A DNA stretch of 10,352 bases, taken from positions 1 through 10,352 of the forward strand of contig JAJZVS010000105.1 of assembly GCA_021845555.1 (NCBI GenBank). The letters run 5' to 3'. The notes under the pieces are model-generated. The model did no database searches. It was not told the DNA's origin and was given only the letters and a program-made list of their open reading frames with translations. The position numbers were made by a program, and so were the translations under genes. Below are positions 1 to 6,886 of the stretch, piece by piece (within the stretch, counting starts at the first letter, position 1; every line of letters starts with the position of its first letter). This DNA is from Pseudomonadota bacterium. GTDB lineage: Bacteria; Pseudomonadota; Alphaproteobacteria; Acetobacterales; Acetobacteraceae.

Positions 1-2
1 CG

Positions 3-123
3 ATGGCATATAAAAAATCCCTCGACTTGCTTTACCAAAGACCTGAGTCAGACCCCGTTGTCAGAGTGACGTTAAAGGCCTCGCCGAAAACGGATGATGA
101 CCTGTTATTATGGCCCCCCCCCC
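3..123 (+). pseudogene. 5' fragment of the AAA ATPase gene, in a different frame from the rest
   Basis: This frame (codons starting at positions divisible by 3) is open from the left edge and reads MAYKKSLDLLYQRPESD and onward, ending in a TDDDLLLW stretch at a run of ten C (114-123). The frame used by the downstream ATPase has back-to-back TGA stops at 95-100, so it cannot be coding here. The simplest reading is that this is the middle of the same ATPase, whose N-terminal Walker A part lies left of the window, with the reading frame lost at or soon after the C run. After the run this frame continues to a stop at 297-299 but loses any recognisable ATPase content. It could be a true frameshift mutation, a slippage site or a base-calling error. 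The link to the ATPase is inferred from position only. Confidence 0.4.
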
Positions 124-1033
124 GGGCACTGCAACACAGAAGGATGGTCGTTGGGAAACACGGCCAAGCCTTCGTACTATCGGGGCGCCTCCGCACAGAC
201 GATGGCGGCATATATACCTTCCCACAAGTAGATTGTATATGGAAGGTGGAGGTCAGTTTTCTGGCAGCGGTTACATGCACGTCAACGGCCAGTTGGTAAG
301 GAAGGCCCAATTGACACCAGAGGAGTCTCTAGACCAAGCCTTCGCTAATTCATTGCAAGAATTGTGGAGTACAAAATATGGGGAGATATTAGGGCGGGTT
401 CGTAGCATTCAGCAAGATGCCTTACAGAGAATCTTCGTTGACGTTCTGACGCCTGATCCCGAAACGCCGCGGCGCAGTGCCGTTAAGCGAGGGAACGGTC
501 AGGTTTTGGATGCAGACAGAGCCTTCGAGCGGATGGCGAGCTTCCTGAGGAGACAAGCGGATAAGCAGGTGAGGCAGGCTCTTGGGTCGAAGGAGAGCTT
601 TGTTCGACGTTATACTCAAGACGGTAAACTGCGGCAGATCGTTAATCGCATCGACATTGTCGAAGCCCAAATCGAGTCAGAGATGAAGCCTATCCAACAG
701 CTTTCTGATCTCGTTCGGCGGCTCTTTCTAACCGGAAAATCCCTGTCTTTCGACGGCCCCAAAATAATGGTACAAACTGATAGCAAGGCTGATATAGGAC
801 TTGCGAGGCTATCTTCAGGCGAGAAGCACCTAATCAGAATTCTTGTTGCTGCGATGTATGCGCAGGAGAACACGCTCCTAATCGAAGAGCCGGAGCTTTC
901 AATGCATATAGATTGGCAAAGAGAGCTTATTAGGAACATACACTCACTCAATCCAGATTGTCAGCTTATTCTTGCAACACACTCCCCAGAAGTCATGGCT
1001 GACATCGACGACGATAAGATTTTTCGAGTCTGA
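110..1033 (+). CDS. ABC-type AAA family ATPase, C-terminal part (AriA/OLD-like), 5' end disrupted
   Basis: This is the nucleotide-binding C-terminal half of an SMC/ABC-type ATPase of the kind used in anti-phage systems. Visible in order are an LPTSR segment (about 218-232), a charged helical middle with LDQAFANSLQELW and a long Arg/Lys/Gln-rich stretch (about 300-700), the ABC signature LSSGEKH (809-829), Walker B LLIEEPE (875-895) and the H-loop LATHSPE with its His at 980-982. Walker A is absent and should lie left of the window. The formal ATG at 110 sits next to a ten-C run and is probably not a real start, because the true protein should begin far upstream. Bases 124-228 are also readable in the +1 frame (NTAKPSYYRGASAQT then YIPSHK, stop at 229), so the exact frame path is uncertain. 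The next gene starts within 2 to 17 bases, suggesting an operon. Base use is AT-rich compared with the rest of the window. Confidence 0.75.
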   Translation: MAPPPGTATQKDGRWETRPSLRTIGAPPHRRWRHIYLPTSRLYMEGGGQFSGSGYMHVNGQLVRKAQLTPEESLDQAFANSLQELWSTKYGEILGRVRSIQQDALQRIFVDVLTPDPETPRRSAVKRGNGQVLDADRAFERMASFLRRQADKQVRQALGSKESFVRRYTQDGKLRQIVNRIDIVEAQIESEMKPIQQLSDLVRRLFLTGKSLSFDGPKIMVQTDSKADIGLARLSSGEKHLIRILVAAMYAQENTLLIEEPELSMHIDWQRELIRNIHSLNPDCQLILATHSPEVMADIDDDKIFRV

Positions 1034-1035
1034 AA

Positions 1036-1986
1036 ATGCAAGGAAATTCCGTGAGTAATCGACCAAGGCACGATTATAAGGCCCACTTTCGTGCGATACA
1101 GATGTCAACCAGGATAATGTTTGCCTATTGCGAGGGCCGCTCGTGCGATCCGTACGTATATTCAGAACTTGTTCGGCGGGCACAGCCTGCTGGAGAGAAG
1201 ACTTACGAACTTTATCGTATCGAAGAGATTACTGGAACAGGAGGGAAAGCGGCTCTGATTCAGACATTTGGCGTTATGCGGAAGAAGCGATTGCTAACCT
1301 CGAATTTCAAAGGAAAATCGTTCGCCTGCGTTTTTTTCCTTGACAAGGATGTCGACGACCTCAAGCGGCGCCGCCTGCGGTCAGATCACATCTTCTACAC
1401 GGCTTTATATGATTTGGAGGCGCATATCCTTCGTGATTGCGATTTAGTTCGTGCGCTTGCTATCGGCCTTAACACCGACATCGAGGAAATATCTCCAAGC
1501 TACCGCAACGCGGCATCCTGGGTCGAAGCGAAGGCAACGCAATGGGAGCATTGGCTCAGGCTGTGCGTTTTTAGTGCCCTTTTCGATTTGGACTGTGGGT
1601 GTGGATACGGTAGACCGTCTCAGGTTCATTCAGCATCAACAGGGGAAACCGACATCACGGCATATACGAGATTTAAGGCGAGGCTCGCAACAAAATCAGG
1701 CCTCTCGGAGAGCGAATTCAACCGTGAGTTCGCTCGTATTGAAAAAACCATTGCCCGGATGAAAAAGAGAAATTCACTCTCTCTTATCTTCAAGGGAAAA
1801 TGGCTCAACAGTATTCTTAGTAACGAGGTTCATCGCCAGTTTTCAGGGAAGCCGATTAATTTCGATGGTTTAAGCACAAGAACATTCGGTGCTGCCATGG
1901 CCTGCTTCAGTTTTGATACGGGCTGGGCCCGCGCGCATGTGGGAAGGCTGTCCAGAATCATCTCGGACTTATCGCCTGTCAGATAA
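1036..1986 (+). CDS. DUF4435-like TOPRIM-fold effector protein (AriB-like candidate)
   Basis: The 316-codon frame follows the ATPase stop by two bases, so the two are likely co-transcribed. Numbering from the first ATG, the N-terminus carries MFAYCEGRSCD, with E33 and D38 in the style of the TOPRIM 'xEGxxD' motif. It is followed by FFLDKDVDD (D103, D105, D107), a TOPRIM-like DxD metal-binding loop, and then YDLEAHIL (E128), matching the 'Y-D-I-E-N' style segment of DUF4435 proteins. DUF4435 proteins paired with an ABC ATPase include AriB of the PARIS defence system, where the ATPase holds the nuclease inactive until triggered. The C-terminal half (about 150-316) is Arg/Lys-rich with no motif I recognise. 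A GTG at 1051, with AAGGA at 1040-1044 six bases upstream, is a better start by ribosome-binding site than ATG 1036, giving 311 residues. The family call is from motifs and context, and the function is inferred. Confidence 0.65.
   Translation: MQGNSVSNRPRHDYKAHFRAIQMSTRIMFAYCEGRSCDPYVYSELVRRAQPAGEKTYELYRIEEITGTGGKAALIQTFGVMRKKRLLTSNFKGKSFACVFFLDKDVDDLKRRRLRSDHIFYTALYDLEAHILRDCDLVRALAIGLNTDIEEISPSYRNAASWVEAKATQWEHWLRLCVFSALFDLDCGCGYGRPSQVHSASTGETDITAYTRFKARLATKSGLSESEFNREFARIEKTIARMKKRNSLSLIFKGKWLNSILSNEVHRQFSGKPINFDGLSTRTFGAAMACFSFDTGWARAHVGRLSRIISDLSPVR
1040..1053 (+). promoter_or_regulatory. Shine-Dalgarno supporting a GTG start for the DUF4435-like gene
   Basis: AAGGA at 1040-1044 lies six bases before GTG 1051-1053, in frame with the ATG at 1036. 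The ATG has only the end of the ATPase gene before it and no purine-rich site at normal distance. The GTG is therefore the more likely start. Confidence 0.4.
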
Positions 1987-2108
1987 TACAGCGAGGTCGT
2001 TTGAAGGAGCAGGAATCTCCCAATCACCGCAATGTGGGAGTAGTCGGCCATTCGGTTACGCCGAAAATCGATACGGCTTTCCCATTCATATTCTCCCTCA
2101 GCGACTAG
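1987..2108. other. Gene-free tail of the AT-rich segment, up to the junction
   Basis: After the DUF4435-like stop, 122 bases of AT-richer sequence follow. Short frames are open on both strands but show no known motif or ribosome-binding site. From about 2109 the DNA becomes GC-rich and recognisable as a methyltransferase remnant, so the boundary of the acquired segment is placed near 2105-2110. I see no clear direct repeat, tRNA end or terminal inverted repeat at this boundary. Confidence 0.4.
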
Positions 2109-2542
2109 CTTGAGAATGTGCCAGTCGTGGCGGCGGTCCTCGACCACTACCAGGCCGCATGGGCTGGTCCGACGTGCCGCCCTGGGTCGTCGCGACCGGC
2201 TACATCCTCCTGATCGGCGGGGTCGCGATCACGGCCTGGGCGCAAGCCGTCAATCCGTTCTTCGAGCCGGGCGTGCGTATCCAGACGGAACGCGCACAGC
2301 GCGTCATCACTTCCGGTCCCTACAGGGTCGTCCGCCATCCCGGCTATAGCGCGGCGATCGCGCTGTTCATCGGGATTCCGCTTGCGCTCGCCTCCTGGTG
2401 GGCTCTGCTGCCGGCCGCGCTGGCGACCGCGCTGCTGGTGGTTCGCACCAGCCTGGAGGATCGCCTGCTCGGGGCCGAGCTCCCGGGCTACGACGCGTAT
2501 GCAAGCCGCACGCGCTACCGGCTCCTGCCAGGAGTTTGGTAA
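2109..2542 (+). pseudogene. Isoprenylcysteine carboxyl methyltransferase-family protein, 5'-truncated and frameshifted
   Basis: The open frame from ATG 2159 (127 residues) is the C-terminal part of an ICMT/phospholipid-methyltransferase-type membrane protein. It shows NPFF, VRIQTERAQRVITSGPYRVVRHPGY (the RHPxY motif, about residues 39-63), a hydrophobic helix pair (about 65-95) and the terminal ELPGYDAYASRTRYRLLPGVW segment. Such proteins usually run near 200 residues, so the N-terminal helices are missing. Another frame just upstream (2109-2153) reads LENVPVVAAVLDHYQ, which joins well to RMGWSDVPPW at 2156 onward if two bases (2154-2155) are treated as extra. This suggests a native gene cut by the AT-rich segment and carrying a frameshift. 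An internal start at 2159 could still make a short protein, but no good ribosome-binding site precedes it. No methylation target can be assigned. Confidence 0.6.
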
Positions 2543-2658
2543 CGGGCCGCAACCGGGCGCCCGAACCCCCGCTGCCCGAGGCGCGACCGGGTCGGTTGGC
2601 TGATCGCTCCGGATCGAGGGTCGGATTTCAGATCAAGCCCCCCTTGCGCGCCCCATCA

Positions 2659-2676
2659 TTTCCGCCATACTGGAAA
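2659..2676. promoter_or_regulatory. Possible ArsR operator (inverted repeat) over the arsRC start
   Basis: TTTCC (2659-2663) and GGAAA (2672-2676) form a 5-bp inverted repeat with an 8-base spacer. It ends one base before the start codon of the ArsR-ArsC gene, where an autorepressor could block transcription or translation initiation. The arms are short and I see no second copy, so this is tentative. The rest of 2543-2677 holds no clear promoter or terminator that I can support. Confidence 0.25.
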
Positions 2677-2677
2677 C

Positions 2678-3541
2678 ATGGAACCGTTGGAAGCCGCCGC
2701 CGCCTTCGCCGCCCTGTCCGTGGAGACAAGGCTGCGCCTGGTCCGCCTGCTCATGGCGGCCGGCCCCAGCGGCCTGCCGGCCGGGGACCTCGCCGCCAGC
2801 CTGGGGCTGCCCGCCTCCACCACCTCCTTCCACCTCGCCGCGCTGGAACGCGCCGGCCTGACCCAGGCCACCCGCCAGGGACGGCAGATCATCCATGCCG
2901 TGCGGGTCGCCGGCATCCGCCAGTTGCTCGGCTTCCTCACCGAAACCTGCTGCGGCGGCCGGCCCGAACTGTGCGGCGACATCGCCCGCCTGCTGCCCCC
3001 CCTGCCAGACGAGGACCACGGCATGACCGCCGCCTTCAACGTGCTGTTCCTGTGCCGGCACAACGCCGCCCGCTCGATCATGGCGGAGGCGATCCTGAAG
3101 CGGCTCGGCGGCCAGCGCTTCCGCGCCTGGTCCGCCGGCGCCGACCCCGGCCCGGACCCGAATCCGGAGGTGCTGGCGAAGCTGCGCGCGTTCGGCCACG
3201 ACACGACGGGCCTGCGCAGCAAGTCCTGGCACGAATTCACCGGCCCGAACGCGCCGCGGATGGATTTCGTCATCACGCTGTGCGACGCGCTGGACGGCCC
3301 CGCCTGCCCCGATTTCGGCGGGCTGGTGGTCACCGGCGCCTGGCCGCTGCCCGACCCCGCCAAGTTCACCGGCAGCGACCTGGAACGGGCCGCGCTGCTG
3401 AACGAGCTTTATGCCGGGCTGGAACGGCGGCTCAGGATTTTCGTTGCCTTGTCCTTCGCCTCGCTCGATCGGTTGGCGCTGAAGCGGCGGCTGGACGACA
3501 TCGGCGGCGGCAGGGAACCGGTGACGGCGGGGGGGCGCTGA
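2678..3541 (+). CDS. ArsR-ArsC fusion: arsenic-responsive repressor joined to low-molecular-weight arsenate reductase
   Basis: Residues 1-110 form a winged-helix ArsR-type repressor: FAALSVETRLRLVRLL, then recognition helix region LGLPASTTSFHLAALERAGL, then wing RQGRQIIHAV. C91, C92 and C99 (CC-x6-C) sit just after it, resembling the C-terminal As(III)-binding cysteines of the Acidithiobacillus-type ArsR. Residues 118-275 are a low-molecular-weight phosphatase-fold arsenate reductase: VLFLCRHNAARS gives the C-x5-R P-loop (C126, R132), LCDALDGPAC supplies C202 and C210 as likely disulfide-relay cysteines as in thioredoxin-linked ArsC, and WPLPDP gives the general acid D226. It would reduce arsenate to arsenite in the cytoplasm while sensing the product. 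At 287 residues it matches the sum of both domains. It leads the operon, with the GAPDH start two bases after its stop. Fusions of this kind are known. Confidence 0.88.
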   Translation: MEPLEAAAAFAALSVETRLRLVRLLMAAGPSGLPAGDLAASLGLPASTTSFHLAALERAGLTQATRQGRQIIHAVRVAGIRQLLGFLTETCCGGRPELCGDIARLLPPLPDEDHGMTAAFNVLFLCRHNAARSIMAEAILKRLGGQRFRAWSAGADPGPDPNPEVLAKLRAFGHDTTGLRSKSWHEFTGPNAPRMDFVITLCDALDGPACPDFGGLVVTGAWPLPDPAKFTGSDLERAALLNELYAGLERRLRIFVALSFASLDRLALKRRLDDIGGGREPVTAGGR

Positions 3542-3543
3542 AC

Positions 3544-4587
3544 ATGCGCGTCGGCATCAACGGCATGGGGCGGATCGGCCGGCTCGCGCTGCGGGCGGCC
3601 ATGGGCGGGATCTACCGCCCGGAGGACGATCCGCGCGCGGCCAACCGGCTGGACGTGGTGCATGTGAACGAGGTGAAGGGCGGCGCGGCCACCGCGGCGC
3701 ATCTGCTCGCATTCGACAGCGTGCACGGCCCCTGGCGCGCGCGTATCGCCGCCGAGGACGAGCGCGCGCTGCATGTCGGCGACCGCCGCATCGGCTTCAG
3801 CGCCGCGCCGAACCCGGAGGATGTCGCCTGGGGCGATCTCGGCTGCGACATCGTGCTGGAATGCACCGGCAAGTTCGTGAAGACCGCGCAGCTCGATGCG
3901 TATTTCGCGCGCGGGGTGAAGCGGGTGATCGTGGCGGCGCCGGTGAAGGACGGCGGCGCGCTGAACATCGTGGTGGGCGTCAACGACCACCTGTATGACC
4001 CGCGCGCGCATCGGCTGCTGACCGCGGCCTCCTGCACCACGAACTGCCTGGCGCCGGTGGTGAAGGTGCTGCACGAGGCGATCGGCATAAGCCACGGCCA
4101 GATCACCACCATTCATGATCCGACCAACACCAATGTGGTGACCGACGCGCCGCACAAGGATCTGCGGCGGGCGCGCTCGGCGATGCTGTCGCTGTCGCCC
4201 ACCACCACGGGCAGCGCCACCGCGATCGCGCTGATCTATCCCGACCTGAAGGGCAAGCTGGACGGCCACGCGGTGCGCGCGCCGGTGCTGAATGCCAGCC
4301 TGACCGATTGCGTGTTCGAGATGGCGCGCCCGGTCTCGGCCGAGCAGGTCAACGCGCTGTTCCGGGAGGCGGCGGCCGGACCGCTCGCCGGCATCCTCGG
4401 GTTCGAGGCGCGTCCGCTGGTCTCCGCCGACTACGTCAACGATCCGCGCAGCGCGATCGTCGATGGCCCGAGCACGCTGGTCACCGACGGCACGCTGCTG
4501 AAGGTCTATGCGTGGTACGACAACGAGGTGGGCTATGCCTGCCGCATGGTGGACCTCGCCAACATCGTGATCGCGCGAGGGGTGTGA
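3544..4587 (+). CDS. ArsJ-associated glyceraldehyde-3-phosphate dehydrogenase
   Basis: This 347-residue type I GAPDH homologue starts two bases after arsRC. The Rossmann start VGINGMGRIGRLALR, CDIVLECTGKF, the catalytic ASCTTNCLAP (C164) and PHKDLRRARSAMLS with SPTTTGSATAI are all present, as is the C-terminal WYDNEVGYACRM. The histidine region reads TIHDPTNTNVV (H191) where glycolytic enzymes usually have HAYTNDQ. In arsenate-resistance operons such GAPDHs, paired with ArsJ, use arsenate in place of phosphate to make the unstable 1-arseno-3-phosphoglycerate, which ArsJ exports. Its stop overlaps the arsJ start by one base, fitting that coupling. A role in central glycolysis cannot be excluded from sequence alone, but the context points to arsenic resistance. 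Confidence 0.88.
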   Translation: MRVGINGMGRIGRLALRAAMGGIYRPEDDPRAANRLDVVHVNEVKGGAATAAHLLAFDSVHGPWRARIAAEDERALHVGDRRIGFSAAPNPEDVAWGDLGCDIVLECTGKFVKTAQLDAYFARGVKRVIVAAPVKDGGALNIVVGVNDHLYDPRAHRLLTAASCTTNCLAPVVKVLHEAIGISHGQITTIHDPTNTNVVTDAPHKDLRRARSAMLSLSPTTTGSATAIALIYPDLKGKLDGHAVRAPVLNASLTDCVFEMARPVSAEQVNALFREAAAGPLAGILGFEARPLVSADYVNDPRSAIVDGPSTLVTDGTLLKVYAWYDNEVGYACRMVDLANIVIARGV

Positions 4588-5816
4588 TGTCATCCGGGGT
4601 CCGCAACTACGCGATCGTCACGACCGCATATTTCCTGTTCACCATCACCGACGGCGCGCTGCGCATGCTGGTGCTGCTGCATTTCTACAGCCTGGGCTAC
4701 ACGCCGTTCGTGCTGGCCTTCATGTTCCTGCTGTATGAGACGGCGGGCATCTTCGCCAATGCCGGCGGCGGCTGGCTGGCCTCGCGCTACGGCATTCCGC
4801 GCATGTTGATGAGCGGGCAGATCCTGCAGATCGGCGGCTTGCTCATGCTGTCGGCGCTGCAACCGTCCTGGGGCGCGGTGGCGTCGGTGGCGTGGGTGGT
4901 GCTGGCGCAGGGCGTGGCGGGGGTGGCGAAGGACCTCACCAAGACGTCGTCGAAAAGCGCGATCAAGGCGTCGTCGACGCAGGACATGGGGCAGTTGTTC
5001 CGCTGGGTCGCGTGGTTCACCGGATCGAAGAACGCCACCAAGGGGGCGGGGTTCTTCATCGGCGGGTTCCTGTTGCAGATGGTGGGGTTCCGCCCGGCGC
5101 TGTGGCTGATGGCCGGGATGCTGGCCCTCGTGCTGGTGGGCGCGGCGGCGCTGCTGCCGCGCGAACTGGGGAAGGCAAAATCGTCCAAGAGCTTCCGCGA
5201 GCTGTTCGCCAAGACCCGCGCCATCAACCTGATCGCCGCGGCGCGCGTGTTCATGTTCGGCTCGCGCGACGTGTGGTTCGTGGTCGGGCTGCCGGTGTTC
5301 CTGTATGGGTACGGCTGGCAATACATGCAGGTGGCCGGCTTCGTCGCCGCCTGGACCATCGGCTACGGCGCGGTGCAGGCGCTGGCCCCGATGGTGGTCA
5401 CGCGGAGCAGCGACGGGCTGAGCCGGGAAGTCCCCGCGGCGCGGCTCTGGGGCGGCATCCTGACGGTGATTCCGATAGTGCTGGCGCTGCTGCTTTCCAT
5501 GCCGGGCATACCGCGGCACGATCTGGTGCTGGTGGTCGGGCTGCTGGTGTTCGGCTTCGTCTTCGCGGTGATCTCCTCGCTGCACTCGTACCTGATTCTG
5601 GCGTACGCGGGGTCGGAGAAGGCGGCCGAGGACGTCGGGTTCTACTACGCCGCCAATGCGGCCGGACGGCTGATGGGGATCATGTTGTCCGGCCTGCTGA
5701 CCGAGGTGGGCGGCATGGAAGCGTGTTTGTGGGGATCGGCGATCATGCTGGCCATCTGCCTGTCGATCACGCTGCTGCTGCCGTCTGGCCTTGCCGCGCG
5801 GAGGGTCGCGGCATGA
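4587..5816 (+). CDS. arsJ: ArsJ, organoarsenical (1-arseno-3-phosphoglycerate) efflux MFS permease
   Basis: This is a 409-residue major facilitator-type inner-membrane protein. The start ATG at 4587 shares its A with the TGA of the GAPDH gene. It opens with RNYAIVTTAYFLFTITDGALRMLVLLHFY, typical of ArsJ, and continues through about ten to twelve hydrophobic helices. The cytosolic loop KDLTKTSSKSAIKASS (about residues 115-130) with the following WFTGSKNATKGAGFFIGG is the characteristic ArsJ segment. ArsJ exports 1-arseno-3-phosphoglycerate, which breaks down outside to arsenate and 3-phosphoglycerate. Translational coupling with the GAPDH supports that substrate. Its stop overlaps the acr3 start (ATGA). 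No defects are visible. Confidence 0.9.
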   Translation: MSSGVRNYAIVTTAYFLFTITDGALRMLVLLHFYSLGYTPFVLAFMFLLYETAGIFANAGGGWLASRYGIPRMLMSGQILQIGGLLMLSALQPSWGAVASVAWVVLAQGVAGVAKDLTKTSSKSAIKASSTQDMGQLFRWVAWFTGSKNATKGAGFFIGGFLLQMVGFRPALWLMAGMLALVLVGAAALLPRELGKAKSSKSFRELFAKTRAINLIAAARVFMFGSRDVWFVVGLPVFLYGYGWQYMQVAGFVAAWTIGYGAVQALAPMVVTRSSDGLSREVPAARLWGGILTVIPIVLALLLSMPGIPRHDLVLVVGLLVFGFVFAVISSLHSYLILAYAGSEKAAEDVGFYYAANAAGRLMGIMLSGLLTEVGGMEACLWGSAIMLAICLSITLLLPSGLAARRVAA

Positions 5817-6886
5817 GCGCGGACACCGTCGCCCCGCCCCGCGCCGCGCCGATGAACCTGTTCGAGCGGTTCCTCACCCTGTGGGTGGCGCTCTGCATCG
5901 TCGCCGGCATCGGCCTCGGCCAGTTCATGCCGGGGGTGTTCCGCGCCATCGGCGAGGCGACCGTGGCGCAGGTGAACCTGCCGGTCGCGGTGCTGATCTG
6001 GCTGATGATCGTGCCGATGCTGCTGAAGATCGATCCCCGCGCGCTGGCCGAGGTCGGCCGGCACTGGCGCGGCGCCGCCACCACCGTGGGGGTGAACTGG
6101 CTGGTGAAGCCGTTCTCCATGGCGCTGCTCGCCTGGCTGTTCATCGGCCATCTGTTCCGCGCGTGGCTGCCGGCGGCGCAGATCGACAGCTACATCGCCG
6201 GGCTGATCCTGCTGGCCGCCGCGCCTTGCACCGCCATGGTGTTCGTGTGGTCCAATCTGGTCGATGGCGAGCCGCATTTCACCCTCAGCCAGGTGGCGCT
6301 GAACGATACCATCATGGTGGTGGCGTTCGCGCCGATCGTCGGTCTGCTGCTCGGCCTGTCGTCGATCACGGTGCCGTGGAACACGCTGCTGCTGTCGGTG
6401 GTGCTCTATATCGTCGTGCCGGTAATCGCGGCGCAGCTGTGGCGGCGGTCGCTGCTGGCCGCCGGCGGGGCGGCGGCGCTGGCGCGCACGCTGCGCCGGC
6501 TTGGGCCGGTCTCGCTCGTTTCGCTGCTGGCGACGCTGGTGATCCTGTTCGGGTTGCAGGGGGCGGAGATCATCGCCCAGCCGCTGGTGATCCTGCTGCT
6601 GGCGATCCCGATCATCGTGCAGGTCTATTTCAACGCCGGGCTGGCCTATCTGGTGAACCGCGCGGTCGGCACCGAATGGTGCGTGGCCGGGCCGTCGGCG
6701 TTGATCGGGGCGTCGAACTTCTTCGAACTCGCGGTGGCGGCGGCGATCGCGCTGTTCGGCTTCCAGTCGGGGGCGGCGCTCGCCACCGTGGTGGGCGTGC
6801 TGGTGGAGGTGCCGGTGATGCTGACCGTGGTGCATATCGTCCGCGCCTCGCGCGGGTGGTACGAGCGGGGCGCGGCGCGGGGCTAG
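5813..6886 (+). CDS. acr3: ACR3-family arsenite efflux permease
   Basis: This 357-residue membrane protein of the bile/arsenite/riboflavin transporter superfamily has about ten hydrophobic helices. The ACR3 hallmarks are present: MNLFERFLTLWVALCIVAGIGLG at the first helix, APCTAMVFVWSNL with the essential Cys (C139), TLSQVALNDTIMV, and SALIGASNFFELAVA with the conserved Glu (E305). It extrudes arsenite, including that formed by the upstream ArsC domain. The ATG overlaps the arsJ stop by four bases. About 13 extra residues precede the first conserved Met (M14), so a start at that Met is possible, but the ATGA junction favours the longer form. The stop codon TAG (6884-6886) lies inside the CTAG end of a palindromic insertion element, so the original 3' flank was displaced although the frame still ends at the same place. 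Confidence 0.92.
   Translation: MSADTVAPPRAAPMNLFERFLTLWVALCIVAGIGLGQFMPGVFRAIGEATVAQVNLPVAVLIWLMIVPMLLKIDPRALAEVGRHWRGAATTVGVNWLVKPFSMALLAWLFIGHLFRAWLPAAQIDSYIAGLILLAAAPCTAMVFVWSNLVDGEPHFTLSQVALNDTIMVVAFAPIVGLLLGLSSITVPWNTLLLSVVLYIVVPVIAAQLWRRSLLAAGGAAALARTLRRLGPVSLVSLLATLVILFGLQGAEIIAQPLVILLLAIPIIVQVYFNAGLAYLVNRAVGTEWCVAGPSALIGASNFFELAVAAAIALFGFQSGAALATVVGVLVEVPVMLTVVHIVRASRGWYERGAARG

Noticed and set aside
1830..2147. A minus-strand frame of 105 codons across the end of the DUF4435-like gene and the AT-rich tail
   Set aside because: Part of it looks protein-like, but it crosses the compositional junction, overlaps a supported gene, and shows no motif or ribosome-binding site.
2398..3541. 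Upstream extension of the GAPDH frame through the arsRC gene
   Set aside because: That stretch is Arg/Pro-rich out-of-frame sequence overlapping the well-supported ArsR-ArsC fusion. The GAPDH starts at ATG 3544 with the conserved VGINGMGRIG.
3409..4593. A long minus-strand frame opposite the GAPDH gene
   Set aside because: It is low-complexity Arg/His/Gln-rich, while the plus strand encodes a complete GAPDH with catalytic motifs.
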